From: CAZGTQ01 sp964528575
GTDB lineage: Bacteria > Planctomycetota > UBA1135 > GCA-002686595
Direction of reading: 5' to 3'
Assembly: GCA_964528575.1 (NCBI GenBank)
Contig: CAZGTQ010000272.1
Location: 1 to 64,000, forward strand
DNA: 64,000 nucleotides
The translations under genes and the position numbers were made by a program. The notes beneath the pieces were generated by a model. That model was not told the origin of the DNA and made no database searches. It worked only from the letters and a program-made list of their open reading frames with translations. Every line of letters starts with the position of its first letter. Positions within the stretch are counted from its first letter, which is position 1. This document shows positions 35,037-44,595 of the stretch, piece after piece.

Positions 35037-35061
35037 AAATGGGACGGAATCCGTCCCTTTT
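35037..35061. promoter_or_regulatory. palindrome ahead of the SUF regulator, candidate operator
   Basis: GGGACGGA (35041-35048) and TCCGTCCC (35050-35057) are perfect arms around one base; AAA and TTT extend the symmetry with one mismatch. The inner edge is 10 bases from the rrf2 start, so a bound repressor would block transcription or the leader. It could instead be a dispersed REP-like element. Confidence 0.5.
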
Positions 35062-35166
35062 CGAGGCCGGACGTCGCCGCGAGCATCCTGGCGCCCGCTG
35101 GGGCGCGACGCGAGGCTGCCGCCCTGCGTCTCGCGGCGTCGGGGGCGGCGTGATACACCCAGGGGC

Positions 35167-35847
35167 ATGAGCTCGACGACGCGACGAGTGCAGCGACCCA
35201 GACGCGCCGCGCTGGCGGTGCTGGCGCTGGGACTGGTGGGGGGCGCGGCCCTGCTCGTCCGGCTGGCGCTCCTCGGGCCGCACGAGCCGCCCGCGCAAGT
35301 CGTCGCTCCCGCGCGCCCGCAAGCGCCGATCGCGCGCGACGGCAGCGCTACGCTCGCGCAGGCTCGGGAGGCGGAGCGGAACGACGTCGTACCGCCGGCC
35401 ACGGCTCCGGCCGCAGGCGCGAGCGATCTCGTCCCGTCGGCTGCCAGCGGACTGTCGCCCCTGGAGCAGATCGCGCGCCGCACGCCGATCCCCGACAGCT
35501 ACTTCGACTCCCTGTACGCCGGGCTCACAGCCGCGGAGCTGCACGCAGCGACGGCCGAGAAGGCCCAGGCGTACGGTGCGCGCGCGGGTGCGATCGTGGC
35601 CGAGATGGACGCGCAGGGAACCTACGAGCTCCGCCCGCGCGAGGCGGGGAAGGTCGGCATCGGTCTCGGCGAGTACGCGCTGGCCGGGCTGATCGCGAGC
35701 TCGAAGTCGATCCCGCACGACCCGAACATCCGGCTCTACCTCGTCCCCTGCCTCGACTACCCCGACGTCTACGACCTGCGGGACGAGTACACCTGGCTCA
35801 CGAAGAAGACGGGCGGCTACGAGCAGCCATTCACCGCCGTGAAGTGA
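35167..35847 (+). CDS. membrane-anchored protein of unknown function
   Basis: 226 residues: basic N-terminus, one membrane helix (about 15-35), a Pro/Ala-rich linker (about 40-95) and a C-terminal domain with IPDSYFDSLYAGLTAAEL and RLYLVPCLDYPDVYDLRDEY. Not recognised. It is divergent from the SUF operon and its promoter region overlaps the SUF regulator palindrome. Orientation predicts a periplasmic C-terminal domain. Confidence 0.6.
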   Translation: MSSTTRRVQRPRRAALAVLALGLVGGAALLVRLALLGPHEPPAQVVAPARPQAPIARDGSATLAQAREAERNDVVPPATAPAAGASDLVPSAASGLSPLEQIARRTPIPDSYFDSLYAGLTAAELHAATAEKAQAYGARAGAIVAEMDAQGTYELRPREAGKVGIGLGEYALAGLIASSKSIPHDPNIRLYLVPCLDYPDVYDLRDEYTWLTKKTGGYEQPFTAVK

Positions 35848-35893
35848 AGCGAGCGGCGGGGGGCGCCGCCCGCTTCTCGATGGGCTCGGCGAT

Positions 35894-36094
35894 TCAGCGC
35901 GCGAGCGACGGGCTCACGCTCCAGCGCTCCTGGATCGCCTTCAGGCCGACGACCTGGTACACGGCGGCGAGGCCGACGAGCACGTACACGATCTTCGCGA
36001 GGACGCTGCCCGCGCCCAGGAGCGCGGCGACGAGGTCGAATTCGAAGAGGCCGACGAGGCCCCAGTCGAGGCCGCCGACGACGCGGGGCCGTGC
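35894..36094 (-). pseudogene. DUF378-like membrane protein remnant, N-terminus missing
   Basis: Minus-strand translation reads VVGGLDWGLVGLFEFDLVAA and then two hydrophobic segments ending WSVSPSLAR, the DUF378 pattern (usually about 65-75 residues with an N-terminal helix before VVGGLNWGLVG). No start codon lies between the cox subunit IV stop (36095-36097) and this motif, and the fragment is in the same frame as subunit IV. Most likely a DUF378 gene whose first helix was lost by deletion next to the oxidase operon. Confidence 0.65.
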
Positions 36095-36427
36095 TCAGCG
36101 CGGCGCGATCGGCGCGAGCGCGGGCGGCGGCTCCGCGCCGTAGATCAGGACGTCGCCGCGCGTGTCGTAGTCCATCAGCGTGAAGCCGATGAGCAGCACG
36201 AGGCCGAGCAGGCCGGCGACGACCGCGACGACCGTCAAGTAGCGCGACCAGCGCAGGTGCATGAAGTAGAGACCGACGAGCGCTGCCTTCGTGATCGCGA
36301 TCGCCAGCGCGATCGCCGTGCCGAAGGCTCCGAAGTCGAAGAACGCCGCCGCGATCGTCGCGCCGGTCAGCACGAGCAGCGCGGCGAAGATCACGAGATA
36401 CAGGCGCGGGCCGGCGTGCTGCGTCAT
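36095..36427 (-). CDS. cytochrome c oxidase subunit IV (prokaryotic type)
   Basis: 110 residues with three membrane helices; KAALVGLYFMHLRWSRYL is the typical COX4/CtaF/CyoD-like segment. A structural subunit of the heme-copper oxidase. Overlaps the subunit III stop by four bases. Confidence 0.85.
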   Translation of the reverse strand: MTQHAGPRLYLVIFAALLVLTGATIAAAFFDFGAFGTAIALAIAITKAALVGLYFMHLRWSRYLTVVAVVAGLLGLVLLIGFTLMDYDTRGDVLIYGAEPPPALAPIAPR

Positions 36428-37110
36428 GGGTGGCGCCCCACGAGATAGAGCAGCGGGAACAGGAAGATCCACACGACGTCGACGAAGTGCCAGTAGAGGC
36501 CGAACAGCTCGACGTGCGGGTGGTGCTCGGCGGCGATCTCGCGGCGGCGCAGCTTGACGAGGACCCACGCGATCAGCCCGATGCCGATGATCATGTGGAA
36601 GGCGTGCAGGCCCGTCATCGCGAAGTAGAGCGCGAAGAAGAGCTGCTCGGGTCCGCCCGGGGCGCCGTCGAAGCGAAAGTCCGGCCCCGGCACGTGGCCC
36701 TCGTGCACCTTGTGCGCGTACTCGACGCCCTTGATCGCGAGGAACACGGCGCCGAGCGCGAGGGTCGCGACCAGCCAGCCGCCGACCGCGCGCAGCCGGC
36801 CGAGCTGCGCCGCGTGGACCGAGAGCGCGACGGTGAGGCTCGAGCCGATCAACACCGCGGTGTTGATGCCGCCGAGCGCGACGTCGAGGGTCGCGCTCGC
36901 CCGCTCGAACGCGTCGGGGTACGACGAGCGGTAGACCGCGTACGCCGCGAACAGGCCGCCGAAGAACAGGATCTCCGTCACGAGGAAGACCCACATGCCG
37001 AACGACGCGGTCTCGTGCTGCTGGCCGAGATCCTCGAAGTGGTGCTGGAGCCACGGGTCCTCGTGCCCGGCTGGCGGGAGCGGGTGGAGGTGCGCGTGCG
37101 GATCAGACAA
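36424..37110 (-). CDS. coxC: cytochrome c oxidase subunit III
   Basis: 228 residues, about five membrane helices. Typical segments: FGMWVFLVTEILFFGGLFAA, KGVEYAHKV and the end LYWHFVDVVWIFLFPLLYL. TTG 37110 is inferred as start, overlapping the coxA stop by eight bases; MSDPHAH then opens the protein. Confidence 0.92.
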   Translation of the reverse strand: MSDPHAHLHPLPPAGHEDPWLQHHFEDLGQQHETASFGMWVFLVTEILFFGGLFAAYAVYRSSYPDAFERASATLDVALGGINTAVLIGSSLTVALSVHAAQLGRLRAVGGWLVATLALGAVFLAIKGVEYAHKVHEGHVPGPDFRFDGAPGGPEQLFFALYFAMTGLHAFHMIIGIGLIAWVLVKLRRREIAAEHHPHVELFGLYWHFVDVVWIFLFPLLYLVGRHP

Positions 37111-38755
37111 GGGTCGGCTCCCCCGCTCGCTCGTCCGTCTCGAGCTGGTCGTACGCGTACGCCTCGCTCGTCACGACCGGCACCTCATCGAAGTTCGACG
37201 TCGTCGGCGGCGACGGCGTGGTCCACTCGAGCCCCGTCGCGTCCCACGGATTGGCCGTCGCCTTACGGCCGTAAGCGAGCGACCAGATCAGGTACGCCAT
37301 GGGGATCAAGTAGCCGAGCCCGAGGATCGACGCGCCCGCCGACGACATCACGTTCAGGACCTGCCACTCCTCGGGATAGACGTGGTAGCGCCGCGGCATG
37401 CCGAGGTAGCCGAGCAGGAACTGCGGGAAGAACGTCAGGTTGAAACCCGCGAAGACGAGCACGGCGGCGAAGCGCGCGATCATCTCGGGGTACATGCGGC
37501 CGAACATCTTCGGCCACCAGAAGTGGATCCCGCCGAGGTAGCCCATCACCGCGCCGCCGACCATGATGTAGTGGAAGTGCGCGACGACGAAATACGTGTC
37601 GTGCACGTGGCGGTCGACGGCGAGCGTGCCGAGGAAGATCCCGGTGAGTCCGCCGATCGTGAACAGGCCGATGAAGCCCATCGCGTACAGCATCGGCGTC
37701 TGGAACAGGACCGAGCCCTTGTAGAGCGTGGCGGTCCAGTTGAAGACCTTGACCGCGGACGGGATCGCGACCGTCATCGTCAGGAAGCTGAAGACGATGC
37801 CGGCGTACACCGACTGGCCGCTCACGAACATGTGGTGGCCCCAGACGAGGAAGCCCAGCGCCGCGATCGCGAGGCTCGAGAATGCGATGAACCTGTAGCC
37901 GAAAGCGCGCTTGCGGCTGAAGCACGTGATGAGCTCGCTGACGACGCCCATCGACGGCAGGATCATGATGTAGACCGCCGGGTGCGAGTAGAACCAGAAC
38001 AGGTGCTGGAACAGGACCGGGTCGCCGCCGAGAGCGGGGTCGAAGATGCCGATCTGGAAGAGCCGCTCGAGGCCCACGAGCAAGATCGCGATCGCGAGCA
38101 CCGGCGTCGCGAGGACCATGATCAGCGCCGTAGCGTAGTGCGACCACACGAACAGCGGCAGCCGGAACCACGTCAGCCCCGGTGCGCGCATCTTGTGCAC
38201 CGTGACGATGAAGTTGAGCCCGGTCAGGATCGACGAGAAGCCCGTGATGAACACGCCGATCGCGACCGCCGCGACGTTCGAGTTCGCGTACGTGCTGCTG
38301 TAGGGCGTGTAGAACGTCCAGCCGGTGTCGACGCCGCCGGCGACGAGCGCCCAGAGCGTGAAGAGCCCGCCGACTACGAACACGTACCACGAGAGCAGGT
38401 TCAGGCGTGGGAACGCGAGGTCGCGCGCTCCCAGCATCATGGGCAGGAGGAAGTTCCCGAGCACCGCCGGGATCGACGGGATCAGGAAGAAGAAGACCAT
38501 GATCACGCCGTGCAGCGTGAACATCTTGTTGTAGGTCTCCGACTGGACCAGATCGCCAGCCGGAGTGAGCAGCTCGAGGCGGATCAGCACCGCGAACGCG
38601 CCGCCGATGAAGAAGAACAGCGTGATCGAGATCAGGTACAGGATCGCGATCCGCTTGTGGTCCTTCGTCAGGAGCCACGAGCGCCAGCCGTAGTCGGCGT
38701 TCAGGTAGTTCGGCCGCGACGCCGCGGCGCTCGCTCCCGCATGCGCGTCGCTCAT
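37103..38755 (-). CDS. coxA: cytochrome c oxidase subunit I (A2-type, caa3)
   Basis: 550 residues, twelve or more helices. It carries hemes and CuB. Helix VI reads WFYSHPAVYIMILPSMG: the Glu of the HPEVY motif is Ala and YSHP is present, the mark of A2-type oxidases. Other ligands are in DTYFVVAHFHYIMVGG and the early HGVIMVFFFLIPS. This subtype is known from caa3 oxidases that pair with alternative complex III, which is encoded just upstream. Confidence 0.94.
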   Translation of the reverse strand: MSDAHAGASAAASRPNYLNADYGWRSWLLTKDHKRIAILYLISITLFFFIGGAFAVLIRLELLTPAGDLVQSETYNKMFTLHGVIMVFFFLIPSIPAVLGNFLLPMMLGARDLAFPRLNLLSWYVFVVGGLFTLWALVAGGVDTGWTFYTPYSSTYANSNVAAVAIGVFITGFSSILTGLNFIVTVHKMRAPGLTWFRLPLFVWSHYATALIMVLATPVLAIAILLVGLERLFQIGIFDPALGGDPVLFQHLFWFYSHPAVYIMILPSMGVVSELITCFSRKRAFGYRFIAFSSLAIAALGFLVWGHHMFVSGQSVYAGIVFSFLTMTVAIPSAVKVFNWTATLYKGSVLFQTPMLYAMGFIGLFTIGGLTGIFLGTLAVDRHVHDTYFVVAHFHYIMVGGAVMGYLGGIHFWWPKMFGRMYPEMIARFAAVLVFAGFNLTFFPQFLLGYLGMPRRYHVYPEEWQVLNVMSSAGASILGLGYLIPMAYLIWSLAYGRKATANPWDATGLEWTTPSPPTTSNFDEVPVVTSEAYAYDQLETDERAGEPTLV

Positions 38756-39696
38756 CGCGTCTCCTCCGCGCCGGCGAGCGTCCGCAGGTACGCCGCGATC
38801 GCCAGGATCTCCGCCTCGCTCAGCTGGCCTCGGTACGTCGGCATGAGCGGCTCGTACCCGCGCACGATCTGCGCCGACGGCCACACGATCGATGCGCGCA
38901 CGTACTCTGCGTCGAACGTGACGGTGTCGCCGCTCTCGAGCGCGACCTCCGTGCCGAACCGGCCGTGCAGGCTCGGCCCGCGCGGCCCGTCCTGTGCCGC
39001 GTGGCACGTGTCGCAGCGCAGCGTCGCGAAGAGCCGCTCTCCGGTCGCCACCGGCGTCTCGCCCGCGATCGTCCCCTCGAGCCAGCGCTCGTAGTTGCCC
39101 GGCTCCATGACGAACACGCGGCCGATCATCTCCGAGTGCTTCGTACCGCAGTACTCGGCGCAGAACAGGTCGTACGTGCCGACCTTCGTCGGCTCGAACC
39201 AGAGCGAGCTGTAGCGTCCCGGCAGGACGTCCTGCTTCGTGCGGAACGCCGGGATGAAGAAGCTGTGGATCACGTCCTCGGACGTCAGGGTCATCACGAT
39301 CGGCGTGTTCACGGGCACGTGCATCTCGTTGATCTCGCGCTGACCCGTCGGGTGCTGGATCCGCCACATCCACTGCTTGCCCGTCGCGCTGAACGCGAGC
39401 GCGTCGGCGGGCGGTCGGGACGTGCGGAAGAAGACGATCGCGCCGGCCGCGAAGAACGCGAGCACGATGCCGAACGGGATCAGCGTCCACAGGAGCTCGA
39501 GCGAGAGCGAGCCCGCCACGTGCACCGCCCGCGGGCCGATCTTCGCGCGCCGGTAGCGCACGCCGAACGTCACGAGCAGCGCGCAGATCAACACGGAGAA
39601 GAACGTGCTGACCCCGACGAGCGCGAAGTAGATCCAGTCGACCTCGGCCGCGAACGACGACGCCTGCTCGGGGAACAGCGGCAGGTCCTGGACCAT
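38752..39696 (-). CDS. coxB: cytochrome c oxidase subunit II with fused cytochrome c domain
   Basis: 314 residues: two N-terminal membrane helices, CuA domain with the ligands in LFCAEYCGTKHSEMIG, and a C-terminal cytochrome c domain with RCDTCHAAQDGPRGPSLHG. The fused heme c makes this a caa3 oxidase that can accept electrons directly from ActE or complex III. Coupled to coxA by a four-base overlap. Confidence 0.94.
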   Translation of the reverse strand: MVQDLPLFPEQASSFAAEVDWIYFALVGVSTFFSVLICALLVTFGVRYRRAKIGPRAVHVAGSLSLELLWTLIPFGIVLAFFAAGAIVFFRTSRPPADALAFSATGKQWMWRIQHPTGQREINEMHVPVNTPIVMTLTSEDVIHSFFIPAFRTKQDVLPGRYSSLWFEPTKVGTYDLFCAEYCGTKHSEMIGRVFVMEPGNYERWLEGTIAGETPVATGERLFATLRCDTCHAAQDGPRGPSLHGRFGTEVALESGDTVTFDAEYVRASIVWPSAQIVRGYEPLMPTYRGQLSEAEILAIAAYLRTLAGAEETR

Positions 39697-40496
39697 CAGG
39701 AGCGCCCCTCCCTCGCTGCGATCCGCTCGCGCCGCAGCGAACGGAAGACGAACGCCCCGAGCGCGACGACCGTCAGCACGCCGAGCCCGCGCAGCGAGCT
39801 GACGATCGCCAACCCGTACTTCCCCGTCGTCGGGTCGTACGCGTAGCACAAGAGCAGCACCTGGTCGACGAGCGAGCCCACCTCGCCCTCCGACGCCTCG
39901 ACGAGCGACAGCCGCAGGTCGCGCGGCCCGTACTCGACGCCGAGCAGGTAGCGCGACACCACGCCGTCCGGCGTCGCGACGACGATGCCGCTCGCGTGCG
40001 CGTACTCGCCGCTGCGCTCGTCGTAGACGTAGCGGAAGCCGACCGCCGACGCGACGGCGTCGATCGCGGCCTTCTCGCCCGTCAGGAAGTGCACCGCGTC
40101 GCCGGCGTCCGGCCGCTCGAGCGCGTCGAGGAAGCGTCTTTCGTTCGCCGCGGCGAGCTCGGGCCCCTCGCCGGGATCGATGCTCACGAACACGACTTCG
40201 TAGTCGCTCCCCGGCTCGAGCGTGACCACCCGCAGCGCGTCGAGCACGCCGTTCGTGACGAGCGTGCAGAGCATCGGGCACTCGTAATAGACGAGCGCGA
40301 GCACGACCGGCCGCTCGTCGAAGAGCTCGCCGAGCACGACCGTCGCGCCCGTCTCGTCGCGCAGCGTCGTCTCGAGCGGAATGCGCTCGCCCAGCCGCTG
40401 ATCGATGCCGACGCCGCGCGTCGGATCGTCCGCGGGCGTCTGCGCGCGCGGCGCGGGCGCGGACGCGAGCGCGAGTGCAAGCAGCGCGCCGATCAC
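39696..40496 (-). CDS. SCO1/SenC copper chaperone-like protein
   Basis: 266 residues. Signal peptide, then a thioredoxin-like SCO domain with the copper-binding motif YYECPMLCTLV and SIDPGEGPELAAANE; a C-terminal membrane helix (LGVLTVVALGAFVF) anchors it. It delivers copper to CuA. GTG 40496 overlaps the upstream gene; its stop shares one base with the coxB start. Confidence 0.88.
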   Translation of the reverse strand: MIGALLALALASAPAPRAQTPADDPTRGVGIDQRLGERIPLETTLRDETGATVVLGELFDERPVVLALVYYECPMLCTLVTNGVLDALRVVTLEPGSDYEVVFVSIDPGEGPELAAANERRFLDALERPDAGDAVHFLTGEKAAIDAVASAVGFRYVYDERSGEYAHASGIVVATPDGVVSRYLLGVEYGPRDLRLSLVEASEGEVGSLVDQVLLLCYAYDPTTGKYGLAIVSSLRGLGVLTVVALGAFVFRSLRRERIAAREGRS

Positions 40497-40879
40497 CGTC
40501 CGTCCTCCGGCTCGCGCGAACCGAGCCCGCGCTCGAGGACGAGCTCCATCGCGCGCTCGATCGGCACGCGCACGATCCCCGCGTCCCGGTCGACCCAGCC
40601 GTACGTCGTCAGCAGTTGCTCGTGCGCGTCGCGGTACTCGACGAGATCGGCGCGCGGGTTCCTCTGCAGGAGCGGTCCGTGCGGCGGCACGGCGGCCCAG
40701 CTCCAGCGCTCGGCCGCCTCGTCCGCGCGGGTCGCGCGGCGCTCGAGGCCCGGCACGACGAGCTCTGCCACGCCGACCCCGAGCAGGCACAGGAGCACGA
40801 GGGCGACGCCGAGCATCACGAGCGGGCGCAGCGCGGCGTCCGAGGTCTCGTACCCCCTGCGAATCGTCGGCTCGGTCAC
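40493..40879 (-). CDS. single-helix membrane protein of the complex III-oxidase cluster, unknown role
   Basis: 128 residues with one membrane helix (about 18-42) and a periplasmic tail containing PPHGPLLQRNPRADLVEY and IERAMELVLERG. Small proteins of this kind occur between actF and sco in other alternative complex III clusters, so an assembly or accessory role is likely but unproven. GTG 40879 overlaps the actF stop. Confidence 0.7.
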   Translation of the reverse strand: MTEPTIRRGYETSDAALRPLVMLGVALVLLCLLGVGVAELVVPGLERRATRADEAAERWSWAAVPPHGPLLQRNPRADLVEYRDAHEQLLTTYGWVDRDAGIVRVPIERAMELVLERGLGSREPEDGR

Positions 40880-42066
40880 GGTCGGTGGGGGACGGGGGAC
40901 GGCTCGAGGTCGCCGTGCGGCTGCTGCGTGCGCGGCAGGAGCAGCGGGCGCGCCTCGAGCTGGCGGGTGAAGAACGCGAACCACAGGCCGGCGAGGGCGA
41001 GCGTCACGGCGACGTCCATCCAATGGACGGTGAGGTCGGCGGGGTGGAACGCGGGCGCGACGTACCAGAGCGCGTCGATCCAGCGCATCGCGAGCAGGAG
41101 CACTGCGATCGCGGCGAGCGCGCGTCGGTTGCGCTTCACGGCGCGCGAAAGCAGGACGAGGAACGGCAGCGCGAAGTGGAACGCGATCAGGACGTTCGCG
41201 ACCCACTGCCAGCCGCCGCGCGTGCGCGCGAGGTACCACGGGATCTCCTCGAGCACGTTGGCCGACCAGATCAGCAGGTACTGCGAGAAGTTGACGTACG
41301 CCCAGAGGAACACGCTCGCGAACATCAGCTTGCCGACGTCGTGCAAGCGCTCGGGCGTCGCGACCGACGCGAGCGGCTCGTGGCGCGCGAGCTGCGACGA
41401 GACGACGATCGCGAACGCGAACGCCGTCAGACCCTGGCCGACGATCCAGATCACGCCGTAGATGCTCGAGAACCAGTGCGGCTCGAGGGACATCGCCCAG
41501 TCGAACGACGCGAAGCTCATCGTCAGCGCGTACGCCCCCAGCGCGAACGCGGCGATCGTGCGCTGCCGGTGCACGAGGCGCACGTCGTCGGTTTCGTCCT
41601 GGCGGGCCGAGAGCCGGTCCTGCACGCGCATCAGCCCGATCCAGACGGCGAAGTACAGCACCGCGCGGCCGATGAAGAACGGCACGTTCAGGTACGGCTG
41701 CTTGTGCTGGAGCAGCGCGTCGTGCTCGACGACCTCCGCGTGCGTCCACTCGTAGAGGTCGTGCAGCCCCAGCGCGATCGGCAGGAACAGGAGCGCGAGC
41801 AGCGGCAGCGTGCGCGCCGCCGCCTCCATCACGCGGCGCACGGGCATGCCCCAGCCGCCGCCGGTCATCGCGTGGATCTGCGCGACCGCGAAGCTCCCGA
41901 GCGGGATGCCGAGCAGGAACAGGAACGCGAGCAGGTACGAGCGGAAGAGCTGCTGGACGTCGAAGATCGCGCCGATCGCGGACAGCGCCGCGAAGACGGC
42001 GGCCGCGACGAGGGCGCGCCTGCGCGCGCGGGCGAGCCGCTCGGCGACCGGCGGGGGCAGGCTCAC
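40876..42066 (-). CDS. actF: alternative complex III subunit ActF
   Basis: 396 residues, about ten membrane helices, with FASFDWAMSLEPHWFSSIYG and FLWAYVNFSQYLLIWSANV, characteristic of the NrfD-related ActF. It contributes to quinol oxidation in the membrane. GTG 42066 overlaps the actE stop by four bases. Confidence 0.92.
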   Translation of the reverse strand: MSLPPPVAERLARARRRALVAAAVFAALSAIGAIFDVQQLFRSYLLAFLFLLGIPLGSFAVAQIHAMTGGGWGMPVRRVMEAAARTLPLLALLFLPIALGLHDLYEWTHAEVVEHDALLQHKQPYLNVPFFIGRAVLYFAVWIGLMRVQDRLSARQDETDDVRLVHRQRTIAAFALGAYALTMSFASFDWAMSLEPHWFSSIYGVIWIVGQGLTAFAFAIVVSSQLARHEPLASVATPERLHDVGKLMFASVFLWAYVNFSQYLLIWSANVLEEIPWYLARTRGGWQWVANVLIAFHFALPFLVLLSRAVKRNRRALAAIAVLLLAMRWIDALWYVAPAFHPADLTVHWMDVAVTLALAGLWFAFFTRQLEARPLLLPRTQQPHGDLEPSPVPHRP

Positions 42067-42638
42067 CGGGCCGCCTCCAGCTCCGCGCGCGCCTCGGTCG
42101 GCACGTCGGCGAGCGTCGCGCTCCGGCTCGTCTGCAGCACGCGTACGTACGCCGCGATCGCCCACCGGTCCGGCGCCGGGACGCGGTCCTCGTACGAGTA
42201 CATCCGCCCGAAGCCGTTCGCGATCACGTCGACGAAGTAGCCCGGCGGCTGGTCGACGAGCCGCTGCTCGTGGAACGACGCCGGCCGCGCGAATCCGCGC
42301 TGCACGACGACGCCGTCGGCGTCGCCGCCGGGCCCGTGGCAGACGGCGCAGTAGATGTCGTAGCGCTCCCGCCCGCGCTCGAGCACCTCGCGCGTCACCG
42401 GGAACGGGTACGTGTCGGCGAGCTCGCCGCCGACGCGACCGAGGAGCAGGTGCTCGTCGGCGTGGAGCCTGCCGCGCGCCACGGTGCCCGGGACCTGGGG
42501 GCGCATCGCGCGGCCGTCCTCGAAGAGCGTCGAGCGCTCGTACGCCTCGTACTTCGGCTGGTCGTGCATGTCCTGCCGGCACGCGGCGAGCGCGGACAGG
42601 ACGAGGACCGCGGCGAGGATCGGTGCGGCCGCTCTCAC
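42063..42638 (-). CDS. actE: alternative complex III subunit ActE, monoheme cytochrome c lipoprotein
   Basis: 191 residues. Lipoprotein signal LVLSALAAC, a DMHDQPKYEAYERS segment typical of ActE, and one heme site YCAVCHGPGGDADG with a distal Met region GFGRMYSYEDRV. It accepts electrons from ActA and hands them toward the oxidase. Overlaps actD by four bases. Confidence 0.92.
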   Translation of the reverse strand: MRAAAPILAAVLVLSALAACRQDMHDQPKYEAYERSTLFEDGRAMRPQVPGTVARGRLHADEHLLLGRVGGELADTYPFPVTREVLERGRERYDIYCAVCHGPGGDADGVVVQRGFARPASFHEQRLVDQPPGYFVDVIANGFGRMYSYEDRVPAPDRWAIAAYVRVLQTSRSATLADVPTEARAELEAAR

Positions 42639-43176
42639 GCCGGGACCTCCGCGACGTTGAGCGAGCGGCTGCCCTCGAGCAGAGCGCGCGTCGCGACGGG
42701 ATCGAACGCGGCGTCGCGCGCGAGGATCATCAGGAAGAAGCGGTTGCGGCTCGCGAGCTCGAAGAGCGGCACGTCGAACACCGGGTGGTGCGGCCGCGGC
42801 AACCCGTTCAGAGCGAGCATGCCGAAGACGGCGGCGAGCGCGGCGAAGAGGATCGTCGTCTCGAACGTGATCACGAGGAACGCGGGCCACGAGTTGTACG
42901 GCCGGCCCCCGACGCGGATCGGGTAGTCGACCGCCGACGTCCAGTACTGCAGGCCGTAGCCGACGAGCGCGCCGATCACGCCGCCGGCGAGGACGATGAA
43001 CGGCAGAGCGTTGCGGTGGCCGATCGCGTGCGCGACCTCCTCGACCGGCAGCGGGGTGTACGCCTCCATGACGACGTGCCCGGCGTCCTTGGCCGCGTGG
43101 ACGGCGTCGAGCAGGTCGTGCTCGTCCGCGTACTCGGCGAGCAGCCCGTACAGTCCGCGCTCGCGGCGGTGCAGGC

Positions 43177-43180
<4 letters not shown>
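42635..43180 (-). CDS. actD: alternative complex III subunit ActD
   Basis: 181 residues with two membrane helices flanked by an N-terminal domain (LYGLLAEYADEHDLLDAVHA) and the segment RVGGRPYNSWPAFLVITFE common in ActD. Structural subunit. GTG 43180 overlaps the actC stop. Confidence 0.9.
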
Positions 43181-44592
<1,412 letters not shown>

Positions 44593-44595
44593 CGT

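Noticed and set aside
36095..36097. TGA of subunit IV as a second selenocysteine codon
   Set aside because: No redox motif and the following residues do not align as Sec context; truncation or fusion explains it better.
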